The position numbers and the translations under genes are program-made. From Euglena gracilis (Eukaryota; Euglenida; Euglenophyceae; Euglenales), in contig CP154954.1 of the NCBI GenBank assembly GCA_039621445.1, forward strand, positions 44,247,847-44,311,846: a DNA stretch of 64,000 nucleotides, in the 5' to 3' direction. The notes below the pieces were generated by a model. That model was not told where the DNA came from. It ran no database searches and saw only the letters and a list, made by a program, of their open reading frames with translations. Shown here piece after piece: positions 62,854 through 64,000 of this stretch (positions within the stretch are counted from its first letter, which is position 1; every line of letters starts with the position of its first letter).

Positions 62854-64000
62854 TCACTTCCAGTCCACTTCAGCCGCGGGGCGGGGCGTCTCCACCCCAA
62901 AGCCCCGGCCGGAGACGCTGATGGGGGAGGCGATGGAGGAGTCGTCCCACTCCGTCGCGGCGTCGTCCTCCGCCTCCAACAGCGTGGGTTGCTGCAGCTT
63001 CAGCGGCCGCGGCGGGTGCGGCGACGGCGTGGCCTCCTCTGGCTCCCCTTTCTCTGGCGGCACCGCGGGGTGAGCCCCGATCCCTCCTCCTGCTGCTGCT
63101 GCGGCTACAACCGACGTGTGGGTCATTTTTTCACTCTTAAAAAACCACTTCCGCCCCCCCCCCCCCCAATCGAGAGATATCGATATAAGTGCAGGTGGGA
63201 GGGCTGGTCTGGACCCCCCCCCCCCGCCACCTTGTCAAGAAAGGGGGGGGCTCCACCAAAACCGCAGCACGATCAAAATGGAGCATGTTTGGCCCGGCGG
63301 AAAATGCCGGGGCAAACCTTTTTACCTCCCCAAAATGCCATTTGGACAATTTTGGCCCTGTTTCGGGGAGGGGAAAAAGTACCCCTGGGAGGTCCAGACC
63401 CCCCTGGCAGGTGGGGGGGGGGTTTGGACCCACCTGGAATCAAGGGGGGCCCTCACCTAAAGCCGCGCCACCCTGCTTTTATCGAAACCTGGTCCGGAGC
63501 CAAACCACGTCAACCACAACCCAGGGTGTGGAGTTAGACACACAAGTGTGGCCAAGACCCAATTCTTTGGGGATTACTCCTCCCCATGGGGATTGGCTGG
63601 ACATGGAAGAATTCCAACACCATCCAGCAATTCTGTCCAGCCTTCATCCATGCAAAAATAAATCCCACTGCACACTGCGCTTGAAAGCTTCATTCCAGTT
63701 GAACCCATCTGAACCCCCCCCCCCCCAGCCTGGAGCGGCTGGCCCAGCGGTGGCCTCACAGTTGATGACGGGCAGCTGGGCCAGGATGGCCGCCATGTCC
63801 GGTGAGCGGCCGTCTGCGGCTCCCGCCACGCCGTTCGCTGCGGCAGCCGCCGGCCGGGGGGCGTCCGCCGGCCGGGGGGCCTCCGCCGGGCTGCCGCTGG
63901 GGGCGGCGGCAGGCGGGGGCGTCTGCGGGGCTGGTCCCAGGCCGCCTCTCTGCCAGCCCGGCTCCAAACCACCCGCCCTAAATGCTGTAGGCCGGAGCAC
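62854..64000 (-). CDS. C-terminal exons of an unrecognised acidic protein (5' end outside window)
   Basis: An Ala/Pro-rich frame enters from the window edge and ends in MAAILAQLPVINCE at 63755. The last exon, 63051-62854, reads KGEPEEATPSPHPPRPLKL, LLEAEDDAATEWDDSS and ends EVDWK with TGA. The two join at an in-phase GAG repeat. The intron between them starts GCCACCGCTGGG and ends CCCCGCGGTGCC plus GCCA, so its ends are nearly complementary. It is acidic and low in hydrophobics, with no domain recognised. The 5' limit of the upstream exon is unknown (a possible acceptor lies at 63896). Confidence 0.55.

Overview
The window reads as nuclear DNA of a flagellated protist. It is full of microsatellites, short foldback elements and poly-G/poly-C runs, with GC-rich exons scattered between. 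There is no bacterial-style coding: long open frames across CA/GT arrays are translated microsatellite. Every gene I could rebuild lies on the minus strand, so the window looks like one polycistron-like run, read from 64,000 down to 1. Best fit (inference) is Euglenozoa, diplonemid or euglenid: unidirectional genes, a cilium gene, TTAGGG-type motifs, and two intron classes. One class is GT-AG with donors that are nearly always GTGTGY. The other has no GT-AG, is bounded by 2-7 base direct repeats in the same codon phase, and often has imperfectly complementary ends. A dinoflagellate with repeat-bounded introns (Amoebophrya type) is the main alternative.

Layout, in transcription order. 63.9-62.85 kb: C-terminal exons of an unrecognised acidic protein. 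62.1-61.2 kb: an unrecognised exon group. 60.37-54.51 kb: a complete nine-exon multipass membrane protein (305 aa). 49.13-35.5 kb: a four-TM claudin/amastin-like protein with a long tail. About 31.2 kb: a SPRY-like fragment. 28.57-21.81 kb: a complete nine-exon protein with four RRM domains (377 aa). 17.46-16.63 kb: the end of a rhodanese-domain protein. 15.97-11.18 kb: CFAP77, a ciliary doublet-microtubule inner protein. 6.66-0.77 kb: a secreted protein with a fibrillar-collagen-C-terminal (COLFI)-like domain.

The two complete gene models close exactly (1,134 and 918 nt) only if nine non-GT-AG introns are removed at short direct repeats. This is the strongest evidence in the window and the main finding.

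The rest is mobile or repetitive. There are at least three families of terminal-inverted-repeat elements with visible target duplications: a GATATC family, a GGCGCC-hairpin hAT-like family, and a large CTTAGGCGG family carrying hairpin arrays. Other foldback families are a TATGTCCAAYGACC family, a GACAGTTTCCC family and AAATAACACCCC/AATAAGACC families. Many of these sit inside introns of the genes above.
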